This document shows positions 1 to 12,700 of a DNA stretch of 64,000 nt, piece by piece. The stretch comes from Blasia pusilla (Eukaryota; Marchantiophyta; Marchantiopsida; Blasiales). The notes beneath the pieces were generated by a model. The model worked only from the letters and a program-made list of their open reading frames with translations, was not told the origin of the DNA and made no database searches. Location of the stretch: positions 30,690,001 to 30,754,000 of the forward strand of contig CM114273.1 in assembly GCA_050084515.1 (NCBI GenBank), in the 5' to 3' direction. The number at the start of each line of letters is the position of its first letter. Within the stretch, counting starts at the first letter, position 1. The position numbers and the translations under genes are program-made.

Positions 1-584
1 AGTCCGTCGGGAAGGTCTCGCGGTCTCTCGAGAAGTCGGGCGAGAGCGAAACAGGACGTCGTACAAGTGAAGAAAAGTGGATGAGGGAGTCCAGAACGCA
101 GGGCCGCACACGGCCGCGTGAGATGTGGAGCGGAACAGCGGCAAGGCATGGGGATGAGAGAGGGCAAGACAATTGGGACGCGAAACATTAAGAATCGCCT
201 ACCTTCGAGTGCTGGATCGACATTGTGAGCGAACCATCGCGACCGACTGTTATGTTCCCAACTCCCGAAACCTGTGTTTCCGGCTTCGGATGGCAATGAG
301 GCGGAGTCTCATTTAATTTATTGTCTTCTTAGAAACTTCATGGGGTACTACTTCATTCTGTCCCTGGCTTCGCATCACAAACTTCCAAGGCTTGCTTCGT
401 CTCGTCCCGTGATCCCTAGATCCCCCCCTCTATTCACCGGGAACTTACCGCGCCAGCTAGATTTTATGGTCCGGAGGTAGCTAATTAAAGCCTGGCATGG
501 AGTTTGTATGTTTCTCGACAGGTAAGGTTCCATGGCCGTGACTGAGAGCATCGCAGCTGCCAGCGCGTAAAGACCAGTCTGTCG
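1..584. other. No gene recognised (left edge)
   Basis: This stretch has moderate GC and no reading frame resembling a known protein. The longest open frames are short and lack recognisable domains. It could be the leader or promoter of a gene lying to the left, but nothing in the sequence proves it. Confidence 0.5.
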
Positions 585-778
585 AGGCTCTCTGTAGTCT
601 CAGAACTCAGAGCCTTTATTGGCTCCGGGTTCTGGAACTCCAGAACCCCCGGAACCCCCCCTACCCTACACCTTACCCGGAATCATAGGTGAAACCCGTG
701 ATTCCCCCACATCCCGTTCGGCCGGAAGCTTTCTTCCGGCCGACGTCCCAAATGCCGCCCTGCGGATCGGTTATCCGC
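585..778. repeat. Cluster of short inverted repeats (hairpins)
   Basis: Six inverted repeats lie within 194 bp. AGGCTCT (585-591) pairs with AGAGCCT (609-615). GAGCC (610-614) pairs with GGCTC (621-625). GGGTTCTGGA (627-636) pairs with TCCAGAACCC (639-648). GGAATCA (679-685) pairs with TGATTCC (699-705). CGGCCGGAAG (719-728) pairs with CTTCCGGCCG (733-742). GCGGAT (762-767) pairs with ATCCGC (773-778). The two 10-bp stems are perfect. The function is unknown: a structured transcript, a fold-back element end or an organelle-like insertion are all possible. Confidence 0.7.
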
Positions 779-1113
779 CTTGCAGGTCGGATGTCTATCA
801 CTCATGCACCCATCCATGCCATATACTCACCTCCATGCTATGCCATTATATGGCGGGCAAGCATGTGAGCCGCTTGATTTGTCGAGTGAATCCTTTCGCC
901 CCCTTCGCCAACTATGGGGAATGTATTGCACACTCTGCCATATATATGAAGGTTGCCACTTTTGGCGGGAGGCTCGATCTGCATATCCACCAATGACCTC
1001 GCTCCAAGCCACCAAGGTTGATCCAAGACATTCTTTGTGTGACGAATCCTATTGGCTTACCTTATGAACGGTGTGGATTTGGAAGTAATGGCATCCAACC
1101 GTGGAGAGCTCAC

Positions 1114-1381
1114 ACATGTCCATGAATGACCTCCCCTGAAGAACACTTTGGGAGGGCCCATTTTTGCATGAGAGTGGCGAGAGAGTTTGCTGAAGGATTG
1201 CACTTAGGGTTTTCTTCACCGTAAACACGTTGGAATACCTTCCCGTTGGAATAAAAATCTTCAGAAGTTTGGTTCATGCTGAAGGAAAGGGCGAGACACA
1301 AGCAGAGGCTTAGCTAATGTTTAAAGAGAGATGTGCAGCGGCTATCAAGAAAGGCGAATGTTAGTGACTAAGCGGGAGTGG

Positions 1382-1418
<37 letters not shown>

Positions 1419-2275
1419 GGAAGGGTGTGGCGACGGTGAACTTGGCCTCGGCGCACGCCGTCCGCGACAGAGACACGTTGAATACTTCCCTAAATCTTCA
1501 AGCTCAAGTTTGGTTCCTCTGAAAAGGTGGCGAATCCACGCCGAGTTCAAGAGGTTTAGCTAATGTTTGGAAAGAGACACCAAGTTGGAATACCTTCCCA
1601 AAAATCTTCAGGCTCGAGAAGTTTGGTTCATGAGAGAGAGAGAAAGAAAGAGAGAGAAAGGTGGACAAAGTGAATCCTCCAGGGAGAAGAATACCTTCCC
1701 GAAATCTTCAGGCTCAAGTTTGGTTTCTTGAAGGAAAGGTGGCGAATCCTCCAAGATTTGCGTCGAGTTCAAGCGAGGCTTAGCTAATGTTTGAAAGCAT
1801 GGAATAGCTTCACCAAGACTATTTGTCGCAGTGAAATACGACACCAACACTTCCGCTGTCAGTAAAGGCGAATGTTAGTGACTAAGGCGTGACGAACATT
1901 TGGGGAGATTGAACGACTTACATTTATTGGAATACTTTCCGATTGGGATGAGAGTGGTGAGAGAGCTTGCTGAAGGAGTGCGGCGCAGTAAATGTTGACC
2001 CTGAATACGTTGGAATTCCTTCCAAACAACCTCGGGCTCAAAGTTTCGTTCGTAGTGAAGCAAAAGTGGCGAATCCTCCAGTGTTCGCGGTCGAGGTCAA
2101 GCAAAGACGATTAGCTACGGTTTGGAACACATGGAATAGCTTCACCAATATTTCCGCTCAGCTCTCCTCTCTATGAAAGCAAGACAAAGGCGAATGTTAG
2201 TGACGAAGGTGTGACAAAACACTCGGCCGATCGAACATCTTGCTTTTACTGGAATACTTTCCATCATTCAGGTAT
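1114..2275. repeat. Degenerate composite repeat block
   Basis: Blocks of related sequence recur with variable spacing. One block runs from GGAATACCTTCC through AATCTTCAGGCTCAAGTTTGG to GGCTTAGCTAATGTTTG, with copies near 1232, 1480, 1587, 1688 and 2012. A second block, beginning AAAGGCGAATGTTAGTGAC, occurs near 1352, 1864 and 2188. A third, GAGAGTGGYGAGAGAG, occurs near 1170 and 1948. Copies differ by many substitutions and by insertion of GA-rich runs. The block is non-coding and carries the GGAA-N4-TTCC motif found across the next 15 kb. Confidence 0.7.
1381..1420. repeat. (GA)n microsatellite
   Basis: About 40 bases of nearly pure GA dinucleotides with one AAAG interruption. Open frames across it encode only Arg-Glu repeats and are not genes. 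Confidence 0.95.
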
Positions 2276-2345
2276 GTCCAAATATGCGCTCTCCATTTTA
2301 GCTTCTTTATGTTTTGTCTTCTTTTTTCATTATAGCCCTTCTTAC

Positions 2346-2378
2346 CCGCTCACCGTAGTCAGAGAATTCAGAGCACCC
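2346..2378 (+). repeat. Dispersed short repeat, copy 1
   Basis: Contains CCGCTCACCGTAGTCAGAG followed by AATTCAGAGC. It is nearly identical to the copies at 2482-2513 and, on the other strand, 17870-17898. Read in one frame all three encode a PL-x-x-VREFRA peptide. Confidence 0.8.
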
Positions 2379-2481
2379 TTACCTCGTTGCCCTTTCTTAC
2401 CGGTCTTATTTTTCGATACCTTGCGTATAGATTGCTTGATGCATGCCTCTGGTCCTTGTGATCTTTTTAGCCGCAGACACC

Positions 2482-2513
2482 CCGCTCATCGTAGTCAGAG
2501 AATTCAGAGCCGC
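2482..2513 (+). repeat. Dispersed short repeat, copy 2
   Basis: Contains CCGCTCATCGTAGTCAGAG followed by AATTCAGAGC, one base different from copy 1 over the 29-base core. It lies 136 bp downstream in the same orientation. Confidence 0.8.
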
Positions 2514-3177
2514 ACCACCCCTTGCACGATTTTCAGGTTGGTTTACCCAATCTTTCACTGCCACCGTGCGCCTAGGTGGACAATATTCAGTTGGTGGTAG
2601 GTTTTCCTATTTCACATTTCATTGTTTGAAGGCACGACCTCTGCTTACGTGGATCTTCTTTCTGACATTAGGCGACCCGGTGAGGGTACACTCATGTAAA
2701 TAAAATTTACATGGTATTGATGGCCTCTTGACTGAGATGAAACCTGCTCGTAGCAGCACGACTTTCTTCCCTTGCATACCGCAACCTCTCTTTGCTAAAG
2801 TTTTGAGCTATTTCTTTGTCTTAGCTTTGCAACCGTGGAATCATTTCCGTGTCACTAGATGGTTGATCCACTGTTTCCCCCCTCTCTCCCATGGCTGCCT
2901 TTCTCATGGAGGCTGATCGTGCTACACTCCTATTATAAGTTGGGCTTTGTATCTGAAAGTTTTGTTTCTGTTGAAGCCTAAAGAATGAATGTAGATCTAG
3001 CTATATGTGGAGTGTGGCTCGCGGTAGTGTCTTGTAGTTCTCAATACAGTGGTGGACTCTTGCATATTACCCCACATATTAGCCATAATGTTTGTGTTTC
3101 GACAACACTCAATCTAATCGATGTTGTGTACATAGTCTATGAGAGCTTGATGTTAGAGGTCACTAGTGAAGAGAGCA

Positions 3178-4515
3178 TCCCTTCACACTGATTATCTGGG
3201 CATTGACAGATAGTCATATAGTTGTAATTGCCCTTGTCTCACTGCAGGGAAAAAGCTATTAAGATAAGATATTTCACTTCATGAAGTGATCACTGAAAAT
3301 TGTGACAGTCAAATCCTGAGAAACAAACATCATATTTTAGCTCTAGAATAAGAGAGATATGCAAAGATCACAAGCAAGTTGCTTGAATCCAAATATGTTT
3401 ACCATCTTTATATTTCCAGTAGTACTAGGGAGATCCAATTTATCATGTTCAACCCAAGATTCTCTTTAAACTTGTAAATAATTGTTGACCACATCATTCT
3501 CGGAGATTCAGAGATAATATATACATGTAAACCGCATATCAATTATGGAATGGATGTCGAGGCAGTAAAGAGCGGATCCCTTCACATTGATTTTCTAGTC
3601 ATATAGCTATATGTCTTATTGTAGGAAAAAATCTATTAAGATGATCTGTTTCACTTCATGAACTGATCAATGAAAATTGGGACAGTCCAATCCCGAGAAA
3701 AAAACACCATTTATTATCTCCAGAATCAAAGAGATATACAAAGATCATAAGCAGGTTGCTTGAATCCAGATTGGTTTACCATTTTTACATTTCCAATAAT
3801 ACCAAGGAAATACAATTTATTATGTTCAATCCAAGACCCCCTTTGAACTTCTAATAATGTTTTACCACATCATTGTAGGAGATTTAGAGATAACAGTTAG
3901 ATGTAAACTGCATACCAATTATCAAATTCTGAGAAATAGGCACCGATTATAAATTTATAAGCCCCTGAATCACAGACATATACAAAGCTTACAAACGAAC
4001 TTGCCTGAATCCAAGTATTTTCTAGAGAATCTTTCCATTATTTCTTTGTGATAGATGATTTTTTTTCTATTTCTACTGTTTGGACCAGTTGCCGGATTAT
4101 TCTCCTTCTGTAGATTGAGAAAACACTTCTAGTATGATGGTATATTCGAGAAATGGAAAGCATTCCAAAGTAGTAAGTGGGGTAGAAGTTTAGGTAAATA
4201 AAAAGATAGGAAATTCACTTCACATCCTACTGTTAGTGGGACCATCTGTGAGAGCTTCATGTTAGCGACAAGAAGTGAAGAGAAAATCCCGTCACATTGA
4301 TATGGTTGGCCATTAACAAATGGTTGTATAGCTGGAATTTGCCTTTGTCCTACAAGAGGAAAAAATATTTTCTGATTAGACATCTCATTTCATCAAATGA
4401 TCACTGAAAATTGGGACAGTCAAATCCTAAGAAACAGACAATATTTATAAGCTTCAAGATCAGAGAATTATACTAAGCTAACAAGCAAGTTGGCTGAATC
4501 CTGGTAGGTTGTGGA
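3178..4515 (+). repeat. About 360-400-bp tandem repeat, two full and two partial copies
   Basis: A unit starting near TCACATTGAT and containing CACTTCATGAAGTGATCACT, then a GGGACAGTCAAATCC-like block and a CTTGAATCCA block, is present at about 3178-3580 and 3585-3920. Partial copies follow at about 3925-4090 (3' part) and 4255-4560 (start and 3' part). Divergence is moderate, with scattered substitutions and small indels, so the duplication is not recent. No coding capacity is seen. Confidence 0.75.
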
Positions 4516-4943
4516 TAACCTTTCCATTATTTCAGTGAAACATATGACTATTTTTTCTATTTCTACTATAGCACATCCCTACATTATATTAGGAGTGTCT
4601 AAACTATTAATTCGTTACCACAAAGGTAGTTCAGATGGGTAGTTGCTGATCTACAACTGATTGTCGATTTTTTGGACCCTTCGCTTATTTATTTCTCTCC
4701 TCTTCTAGATTGATACACACCTTTGAGCAAGGTGTTGAGGGAGGAATGGAAGGTATTCCAACTTTTAAAGCAAGGGAGATTTTAGAAGAATACCAAGTTT
4801 TGGAAATTCCTTTCATATCAGATACTTAGTGGGAATTTTCATTGCCCAAAAACAGTGGGTGTGGTGAGGTTTTATCCCTTTGGAACATGTTCATGTCATG
4901 GTTTGTGATACTTTTTTGAATGTGTTTCAAGACTTGTTTTCCC
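4516..4943. other. Upstream of the BED-finger gene
   Basis: AT-rich and without a recognisable gene. It includes one perfect GGAAGGTATTCC at 4748-4759. The stretch may hold the promoter or an upstream intron of the gene starting at 4944. Confidence 0.4.
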
Positions 4944-7826
4944 ATGGCTACCCCGACCTCAATTTCCACCCGGGTAGTTTGTGGCGTTGCATTGGGGGAA
5001 AATACCTATTGGAGGTATTTGCATGATGGCACAAAGTGGATGTGTCTAGTTTGTAGTCGCATTTACTCTGCAAAGAACAAAACAAAGTGCAATCAGCACT
5101 TGACTAAGAAGCACCCTCACCTGCACCCAAGTTATTTAGTACCTTTGGAAAATGCAGGTAGGCATCCTGACAACCCTGTGAAGGGTCGTAAGAGGAACAT
5201 TAGTGAGAAGCAGAGAGAGAAAGATTTGATGAGAAAATCAGGAGATGCTATAGGGCGTTTAGAAAAGATGAAGAGGGAAAAATTATACAGATTTAGACAA
5301 CATTGGTATGAAACATGGTTGACAATGGAACGAGATCCTGTCATCCCACACTTGTTCAAGAAGCCAGCATTGCTGGCTTTAATGGAGTGTGATCTCCCCA
5401 AGTGCCTTGGTATCCAAGATTGGGATGACTTATTGGATAGAGAAAAGTATGACACGTGCCTTGTGAAAGTCCGAGAGTACGGTGAAAGCAATTTGACGAT
5501 GGATATGATAGTCTCAGCATGCTTGGTTGCCATTGAGAGAGCTAGTGAACCTGGTTCAGAGACCAGATTGGGAGGGGAAGAATTACTTTGTTCATTTGGA
5601 GTTGGTGAAGAAACTTTGGGGAGTAGAGGAGAAGAAAGAGGGTGTGTCTTTGGATGTGCTTCCTGCCATTTTTTCAGATGAGAGATCTAAGCAATTGAAG
5701 GAGACACAAGCTTGGATTGCTCGTAAGAAACAGAACTTAATGGCTTGGCTTGAAAGGGATCAAGCCAAGTACTCCGATTTCATGGCTAAGCAGCAATGGA
5801 ATGAATGGTTTGAGGGAAGAAACTTGGAGGAGGTCAAAGAGGTTTGTGAAGAAAGAGCTTCCAAGTATGTCCCAAGGGAGAAGAGGGATGTAGATTTAGA
5901 TTGGTCTAGGAGGAATGTACATAAATCTACAATAGGGAGTAGCTCTAGAAAACCACCTCCCACCTCTCAAGGAGATGAATGTGATGATATTAGTGACTTT
6001 CAGGTTTTGCGCCCAAAGAGGCGAAGTAAGTTGACTTCTAAGCCTCCTGTTGAGAAGTTTACAGCGAGGAGTGTAGAAGATTTTGGTGAGAGTAGGGAGG
6101 AACATATTTTTTTGACGCATGTGGAAGAAGTTAGAAAGGTCGGAGTGCGCACCAGATCTATGGGAGGTGAATCTTGCTCCAAGGTCGGGCTTCCACATGT
6201 ATCCAAGTCCTTGAAGAAGAGAGAAAAAAGAATATCAGGTACTGCCCCTTCTTCTTCCCCTATTGAGACCCCTTGTGTGATGGTTGAAGACCAGGTTGGT
6301 CTAGATTGTCCACCATGTACTACTGATGCACAGGAAACTATTCCAACACCCAGAAGTTGTGATTTGTCCATTGGCCCTTCATGTGTCGAGTTGAACTTTC
6401 CACAAGGAGAAATCTTGAAGGGTAGCTCTTATGTGGCCGGGGAATATGTTGGTGAGTCTCCTCCCTTGCATGAAGAGACTTTACTTTCAGTTGGAGTACC
6501 GGAGGTTGTTATTGGAGTATCTTCTAGTGGTGCAGTGATGGAAAGTATTCCAGCCAGTGTGTGTGATGGTGGTGGTGTTGAGATTAACTTGACACAAGGA
6601 GAGATATTGAAGGGTAGCTCTCATGTGGATGGGGAACGTGTTTTTGAGTCTCCTCCCTTGCATACAGAGACTTCACTTTCAGTTGGACTACCAGAGGTTG
6701 GCCTTGGAGTACCTTCTCTTCTTTGCATAGTTGTGGAAGGCATTCGGCTATTGTGTGTGGTGGTGAATGTGGAATTGGGTCTCCCCGCGTTGAGGTGAAT
6801 TTTCAGGGTAGGTCTCACGTGGATGGGGAGACTCTTGGTGAGTCTTCTCCCTTGCATGTAGACATTGAACATTCAATTGGATTTGTGGAGGGAAGTCTCG
6901 GAGTACCTTTTAGTGTTGCAGGTTTGGAGAAAGGCATTCCAGCAATTGGATGTGGTGGTGGTGGGGATGATGGTGAGATTGGAAATACCGGAGGTGATAT
7001 TTATCATCATATGGAAGTTATTCCGAGCACATCCAAAGTTCCATCAGAGATGACGGAGGGTGATTTGGAGGGAATGGCACGAGCTCATAAAGTGGATGAT
7101 TTAGGAAATGTTGTAGTTGACACTGTGGGTATTGTAGAGACTTTGTATAACCAAGTGGGATGCATAAATGATAGTATATCCCATATCTCTACACCTGATG
7201 TTTTCTTTACCCCCATTGGTAGTGCTTTGGATTGTCATGAGACAGCCACAGGGGGTTTGGCTAGTGATGATGGTGATCCTATTGTAGGAGGTTCATACAT
7301 TGAGAGACCTTCTACCCATGACCTTTATGCTTTGAGGAAGAATCTTTTGAAGGTTTCTTCTTCATATGTACCAAGAAATAGAAAGGGAAAGAATAGGGTA
7401 TCAATGCAGAATGGAGAGGAGGACAATGTACACGGCGGGGGTTTAGCTTCATTGGATGATATGGATCCCATTGATCAAATTTCTGATAGCCAGATTCTAA
7501 GAGATCTCCATGAGATCAACGATGAATGGGGTATTCCTCCACCCATGAGCCAAGTAGCCGATGCTGCCGAGTGTGGGGAGGTGGAAAGAGATTTGCCAAA
7601 TGCCTCCCAACTTCATGTCACTCAAATCATGGCGGAGACAAACATCGATCTTCTTGTGGATGACATGGACATAAGGCCCAAGAATATTCCACGACACACG
7701 GGGTTATCTCCCACTATGGAGGAGTGTAGAGAACTAGGGAAGACAAGGTCAGCGGTCCTTCAAGATATATTGGCTACACCACCCACTCGACGGGAAAAAG
7801 GAAGAATGTATATGGCAAATCATTAA
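4944..7826 (+). pseudogene. BED-type zinc-finger protein, transposon-associated, two frameshifts
   Basis: The start chosen is the ATG at 4944, directly before the conserved part. Residues 34-57 form a CX2C-X14-HX4-H finger (C34, C37, H52, H57) with preceding aromatic residues, as in BED fingers of transposases and their host derivatives; BED fingers bind DNA. A basic, Lys/Arg-rich helix follows. The reading frame shifts near 5520-5550, where similarity of composition passes to a second frame. It shifts again near 6744, where a repeated GGCATTCCGGC-like word lacks one C. Between 6388 and 6970 the protein carries three repeats of about 60-65 residues. The C-terminal third is acidic and low in complexity. 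The gene precedes a MULE transposase on the same strand, so an accessory DNA-binding protein of that element is a reasonable inference. The frameshifts could also be assembly errors. Confidence 0.6.
6388..6970 (+). repeat. Three tandem protein-level repeats in the BED-finger gene
   Basis: Units at about 6388-6573, 6574-6790 and 6795-6970 share the order VEINxxQG, SHVDGE, ESPPLH, LSVGLPE and a SIPA/KGIPA-like end. The unit end is encoded by GGAAAGTATTCCAGC or GAAAGGCATTCCAGC, the same palindromic word found in the surrounding non-coding DNA. The second unit carries the one-base deletion that breaks the frame. Confidence 0.75.
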
Positions 7827-9746
7827 TGGGGCGAAAGCGACGTAAGAATTAGGTAACATTTTTTTAATTTTGTTAATGAGTGCATTCTTTTTTTAGGTTT
7901 TTTCTTTGAACATGTTGAGGAGGTCATTTTGGATAACAAAGTTCTGTTGATAATTCATAAGTTTTATTGATGTGTTTTTTTCAGGTTGGAACGGATTTTG
8001 GTTTCACATGGCCAAAAATTGGGACATCTTTCTTACAGAGATTCCTTTGTACCATTTTACAATTATGCATAGAGTAATATTTGTGACTCCAACTCTATAC
8101 AGGCTAATAGTATGGTTTATGGTCTCCAAGACTTATTTTTAGTAGGATACGAAGAGCCCTCTTTTAGTATTGTAGATTAAATAAGATTCGATGTACGAAC
8201 TCCATGTCTTTACATGTTCTTTCTTCACATTGTTTATGAAATTAGGAGTGTAAACATGAGGTTGAGAATGACCTCACTCTCAGTGATAGAAACTAGTTTG
8301 TAACACTCCTATCATGTGAAGCAAACATGTGCTTTTGCTTGCAAATGGAGCTTTCGGATCAGACATAGTACTACCAGAAAGTATTCCGTCGATGTCACAA
8401 TCATAGTGTGTTTTTTGGAGCAGATAGAGTAATATCAGAAGGCTTTCCGCCAAGGCCACTACCATATTGTTAATTTTTTTTCTTTGTTAGTCCTATCTGT
8501 AGGCGACTATGAAATGTGTATTGTGAGAATGATCTCACTCCAATTGTTAGAAAATAGAGAAAATCTATCTTGAATGTGTCTTTTCATCTTAATACTCTTG
8601 GTCTTTCTTTGGTATTTGTGGGATTCATTCATCCTCTTCTTCTTCTTCTTGAATATGACATATTCTTTCTAATACTTTAGAAAGAGTGAGTTTGTTTTCC
8701 TTCCTGTAGGGTGGTATTTTAGGTAAAATTAAGTTTCCATATAGGCACTTAGAATATCTATATTGTAGGCATTCATCCTTTTTGTACCACAGTAGGAGAG
8801 TAAAGGGAGTAGGAGAGTAAAGACGTATGTTTTGAAAATTAAATCACTACAAAAGCTAGAGAAGACTCTGTTACACTTATGTCTTTTGAAAAGCATTCTT
8901 GATGATTTGGGTATTATCTAAGGCTTTAGGAGTATACCATGCACTATTGAAAGATATTCCGTCACTTGAACTATAGGGTGGTATTGTTGGTAAAATTCAG
9001 TTTCCATATAGGGACTCACAGTATCTATATTGCAAGGCTTTAGGAGTAGAATATGTACAGCCAAAAGGTATTCCGTCACCTCTCACTTATATTACTTTCT
9101 GAGATTGATTACTTTCGAGGTTTTTGTCGAGGATCACATGATTTGTCTGATATATTGGAATGGTTGAGCTTGTTTTTTTGTCTAATATGTATTTTAAGGA
9201 TTTTCGTTCAATGGCTATCATATTTGAGCTTTGATTTAGTACTATAGGTTAAGTTTACTTTATGTGTAGGCTCTGTGTTGGCTTATGTTGCCAACGTGCA
9301 CCCATTTTCTATGACGGTAGGGAATTAAAGGGGTATGTTCAAGAAAGGACATCATCCCCTTATCACTTTCTGTTGTGGGTTAAATTGACTTTCTGTTTAG
9401 GATCTTCGTGTGCTTACATTATGAACATTCACCCCATTTTCTGTGATACTTGTAAAGGAGATTAAACGGGTATTTTTTTGAAAATGACATGACTCTGTAA
9501 AGAGTAAATAGGCATCACTACGAGTGTTGTAGAGTACTGTGTTTCGATCAGTCCTTTCCTACGAAGATGAAACGTGATGATTCCGATGCCATTGAGGCAT
9601 TTGGGGTAGAATCTGTACTATTGAAAGGCATTTCATCATTTCTCACAATCTTACTGTTTATTTACTTTTGGTACTTGTCTTTTTTTTTTTGAAGATCACA
9701 TGACTTTTCTCATGCATTATAATCTAATTCTTGTGTTCAGGTAAGT
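7827..9746. other. Spacer between the BED-finger and transposase genes, with internal repeats
   Basis: The 1.9-kb spacer has no gene. It holds at least three copies of a short block: GGCTTTAGGAGTA followed by GAAAGATATTCCGTCAC near 8920, a like pair near 9031, and GGGGTAGAATCTGTACTATTG with GAAAGGCATTTCATC near 9605. A GGGTGGTATT..TTTCCATATA block occurs near 8710 and 8977. Each block ends in the GGAA-N4-TTCC motif or a one-mismatch form. The spacer may also contain 3' UTR and promoter sequence. Confidence 0.6.
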
Positions 9747-12700
9747 ATGGACATCGACAATCCTATTTACTTGACATCAACCCTTCCTCCATCACATGAA
9801 CAAGTGGAGGAGAATGCGCATGGAAATAGAAGTGCATTGACAAGCAGAATTCTAGCCATGAAGATGACAAAACTCCAAGCAAACTTGCCGACGGGGTACA
9901 TATCAGCAAAAGATGTCCATTGGGATCTCTATAATGCAGCGTATATCCCCTGGCATAGGTTGGAGGACTTCATTATCGGGGAGGGTAATGGAGACAATGT
10001 AAACCCCACGAGCTTTTGGAAGGGCACATCCAGGTGCAGAGGAGAAAGATTAGGAGAAGACGAAGGCGAGGAATCATCATACACCATGTACTATTGTGCT
10101 TACGGACCTCAAGACAAGCGACACTTCCATCAACCGGTTATGAGCAGGTGAGCAGAGATAAGTGGTATATTTTTTTAAAGTGGAGTAATGATAGGAACAA
10201 GGAAGGTTAGAGAAGGAAGGTGATCAATCATCTTTTGTTCTTGTATATAATGCATTCAATTTATTTCCATTGTTTTTGTCCCTGTTGGAGAGATACTATA
10301 TTTATGTATGATGGAATGCATTCCTCTGTTTTAATACAGGTCAAGCATTCCCAAATCAGGCCCAGGAAGTCGACCTCGTGCCCAAAAAGTCGTACGGGGA
10401 GATAGTTGGAAGCGAGGCTGTCTCTGTCACTTTTCTGTATCTGAAATCAAGGCTCAATGCATGTGGCTAAGATCATTTACAAAAATAGATTACATGTTGA
10501 CAAGGATGGGATGCCATGCCACGGAAATAACGACCCAACAAGTTTGGACACTCCTAAAATGTATGCTCCTAGGATCTCAAAGGAGTTGAGATGTTACATA
10601 AAGGAGAGGCTTCGACTCGGGGTAAAGCCCCACCAGATTATGTGCGAGCATGGGATGATGCTTAAAATGAGATCTGACACCTCTCCTGACTTTGAGGGGA
10701 GTATGACAAGGGATGATTTCTTGCAAATGCATGATATTACAAATGCAAAGAAGTCCTTGAATATGGAGACTTTCCAGTTTTGTATAGATGAAAATGAATC
10801 TTTGAGTACTTATGTAAATCTCTATCCAGAGAAGGTCTTCTTTTATGAGCCTTATTTTGATGATACAAGACCTTTCATATTGGGATTCCAGAGCGCTTGG
10901 CAATTGCAATTGATGGTGAAATACGGACACAACAATGTTCTTAGCATGGATAGTACGTTTGGCACAAATCAAAGCAAAGTTCGTTACTCTTTATTCATAT
11001 GTACACTAAATAAAATTTTGCAAAGTTTAATTTCATGTCTACTTGTAACAATCTTGATGTGTTAGAGTTTTGTGTGCAGTTTCCTTTGTATACCATCTTA
11101 GTGTTTGATGAGCACCCACCTGGAATACTGTAGCATGGATTTTGACCAGTAGCTCCAAGGAGGTGCACTTGGTGAAATGGCTACATGCAGTGGTAACCAA
11201 GTGTAGAATACAACAACCCTCTTGGGAGCCGAATGCAATCATAGTAGATGATGCCAACGCCGAGCAAAATGCATTGAGGTACATTAAGGATATGCACTGA
11301 AGAATTCTCTTGCTACAGGGTCATTCCATAGCCGTGTTTTTGTTTTTCAACATGATTTGTCATTCTGTTACATAGGCATATTGGTCACATGCATTGAAGG
11401 TATTCCGGGTCTTTGTTTTCAATCATGCTGTAACTCACCAATAACTTTACTTGCAGGGTAACATTTTCCAACTCAAGTATCATATTGTGTCTTTGGCATG
11501 TACGCCATGACTGGTTGAAGCAGCTGAAACGAAAGGTTCGATGTGCAATCATGAGAGCTCACATGTCACGACGTCTAGGAGAAATTATGTACGTAAATCG
11601 GTGTGGCACATACACTGGAGGTGTGATCTTGGATGATGCAAAGATCTTGCTACAACAATTCTATTCAGACTTCAAAGAGGAAGTTGAATTTTTCAACTAT
11701 ATAAGGACTTTTTGGGAGCCGAAATTAGGTGGGTGTCTTTGTTTCTCCGATATATTTGCAATACTTACATAATCGGTGTTTATGAGTGATATTTTCTTCG
11801 GTTGGTTCTCTAGAATATTAATATTTTAGGTGTCTGGATTAACTATAAATCATTGTATTTTTGTTTGAGCACAGGAAAGTGGGTGAAAGCGGCAAGGGAC
11901 TACCCTCATGCAAACCAAGACACGAACGCTGCAATTGAAGCATATCATGGAAGCATGAAAGCAGTTCTTGCTGATGACAACAGGAGTATTGCTCGAAGAA
12001 GAGGAGACTACCTAGTTTGGAAGCTTAGCAGTTTTGTAGAGGCTTGGTATTTTCACATTCACTTGCTGAAAAAAAAAGGTTTTGTACAAAACGCAACAGA
12101 AGAGCAATATGTGAATAATGCAGTATTGAAAGGAAGAGAAATCCCAACGGGCGATGTGCACCTTACTGAATCAATGGGGCAAGTCAAGATGGCACGTGTC
12201 AGGAGCCAAACAATACCAACAAAATGGTATGAAGTATACAACTATGACACCGAATGGGGTCATTGTGAGTGTCCTTGGTCCCTAAAGGGGAACATCTGCA
12301 AGCACATGGTAAAAAATACATCTTTTTTCCTTTTTGGGTACCATATATTGTCACATTGTCCATCTTCTAATGCAAGTATCATGATTGCTATGATGAGATC
12401 TCTCTCCAGATTGCAGCTTTGTTACGAGAGGATTACAACGAAGAGGACCTTGTGAATATACTTGGAAGAAGATTGGGCACCAAATGGGGAGGAATTGCAC
12501 AACTAAAAATGACAATGACGAATTCAAGATCTATTGAAAGTCATATCTCCGGCGACCTCCTCGATCTCAACGAAATACCAGGTTTCCTTTGAAATACTAA
12601 TACAAAATCTTGTAGTGCAAGTAGATTGAGATGAATTGGATATTATTTATGTTATGTTTTTCAGGTTTTGGCTAGAATCTGATTATTTGAATCAAGTGTC

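Larger units (their letters stand above)
2276..3177. other. Intergenic, two copies of a short dispersed repeat
   Basis: No gene is recognised. The stretch holds two copies of a repeat with the core TAGTCAGAGAATTCAGAGC, described separately. The rest is unremarkable non-coding sequence. Confidence 0.5.

Noticed and set aside
1331-1563. Arg-Glu-rich frames
   Set aside because: They are products of the GA microsatellite.
5132-5533. 133-codon minus-strand frame
   Set aside because: It is opposite the BED-finger gene, whose plus-strand finger is clearly the coding strand.
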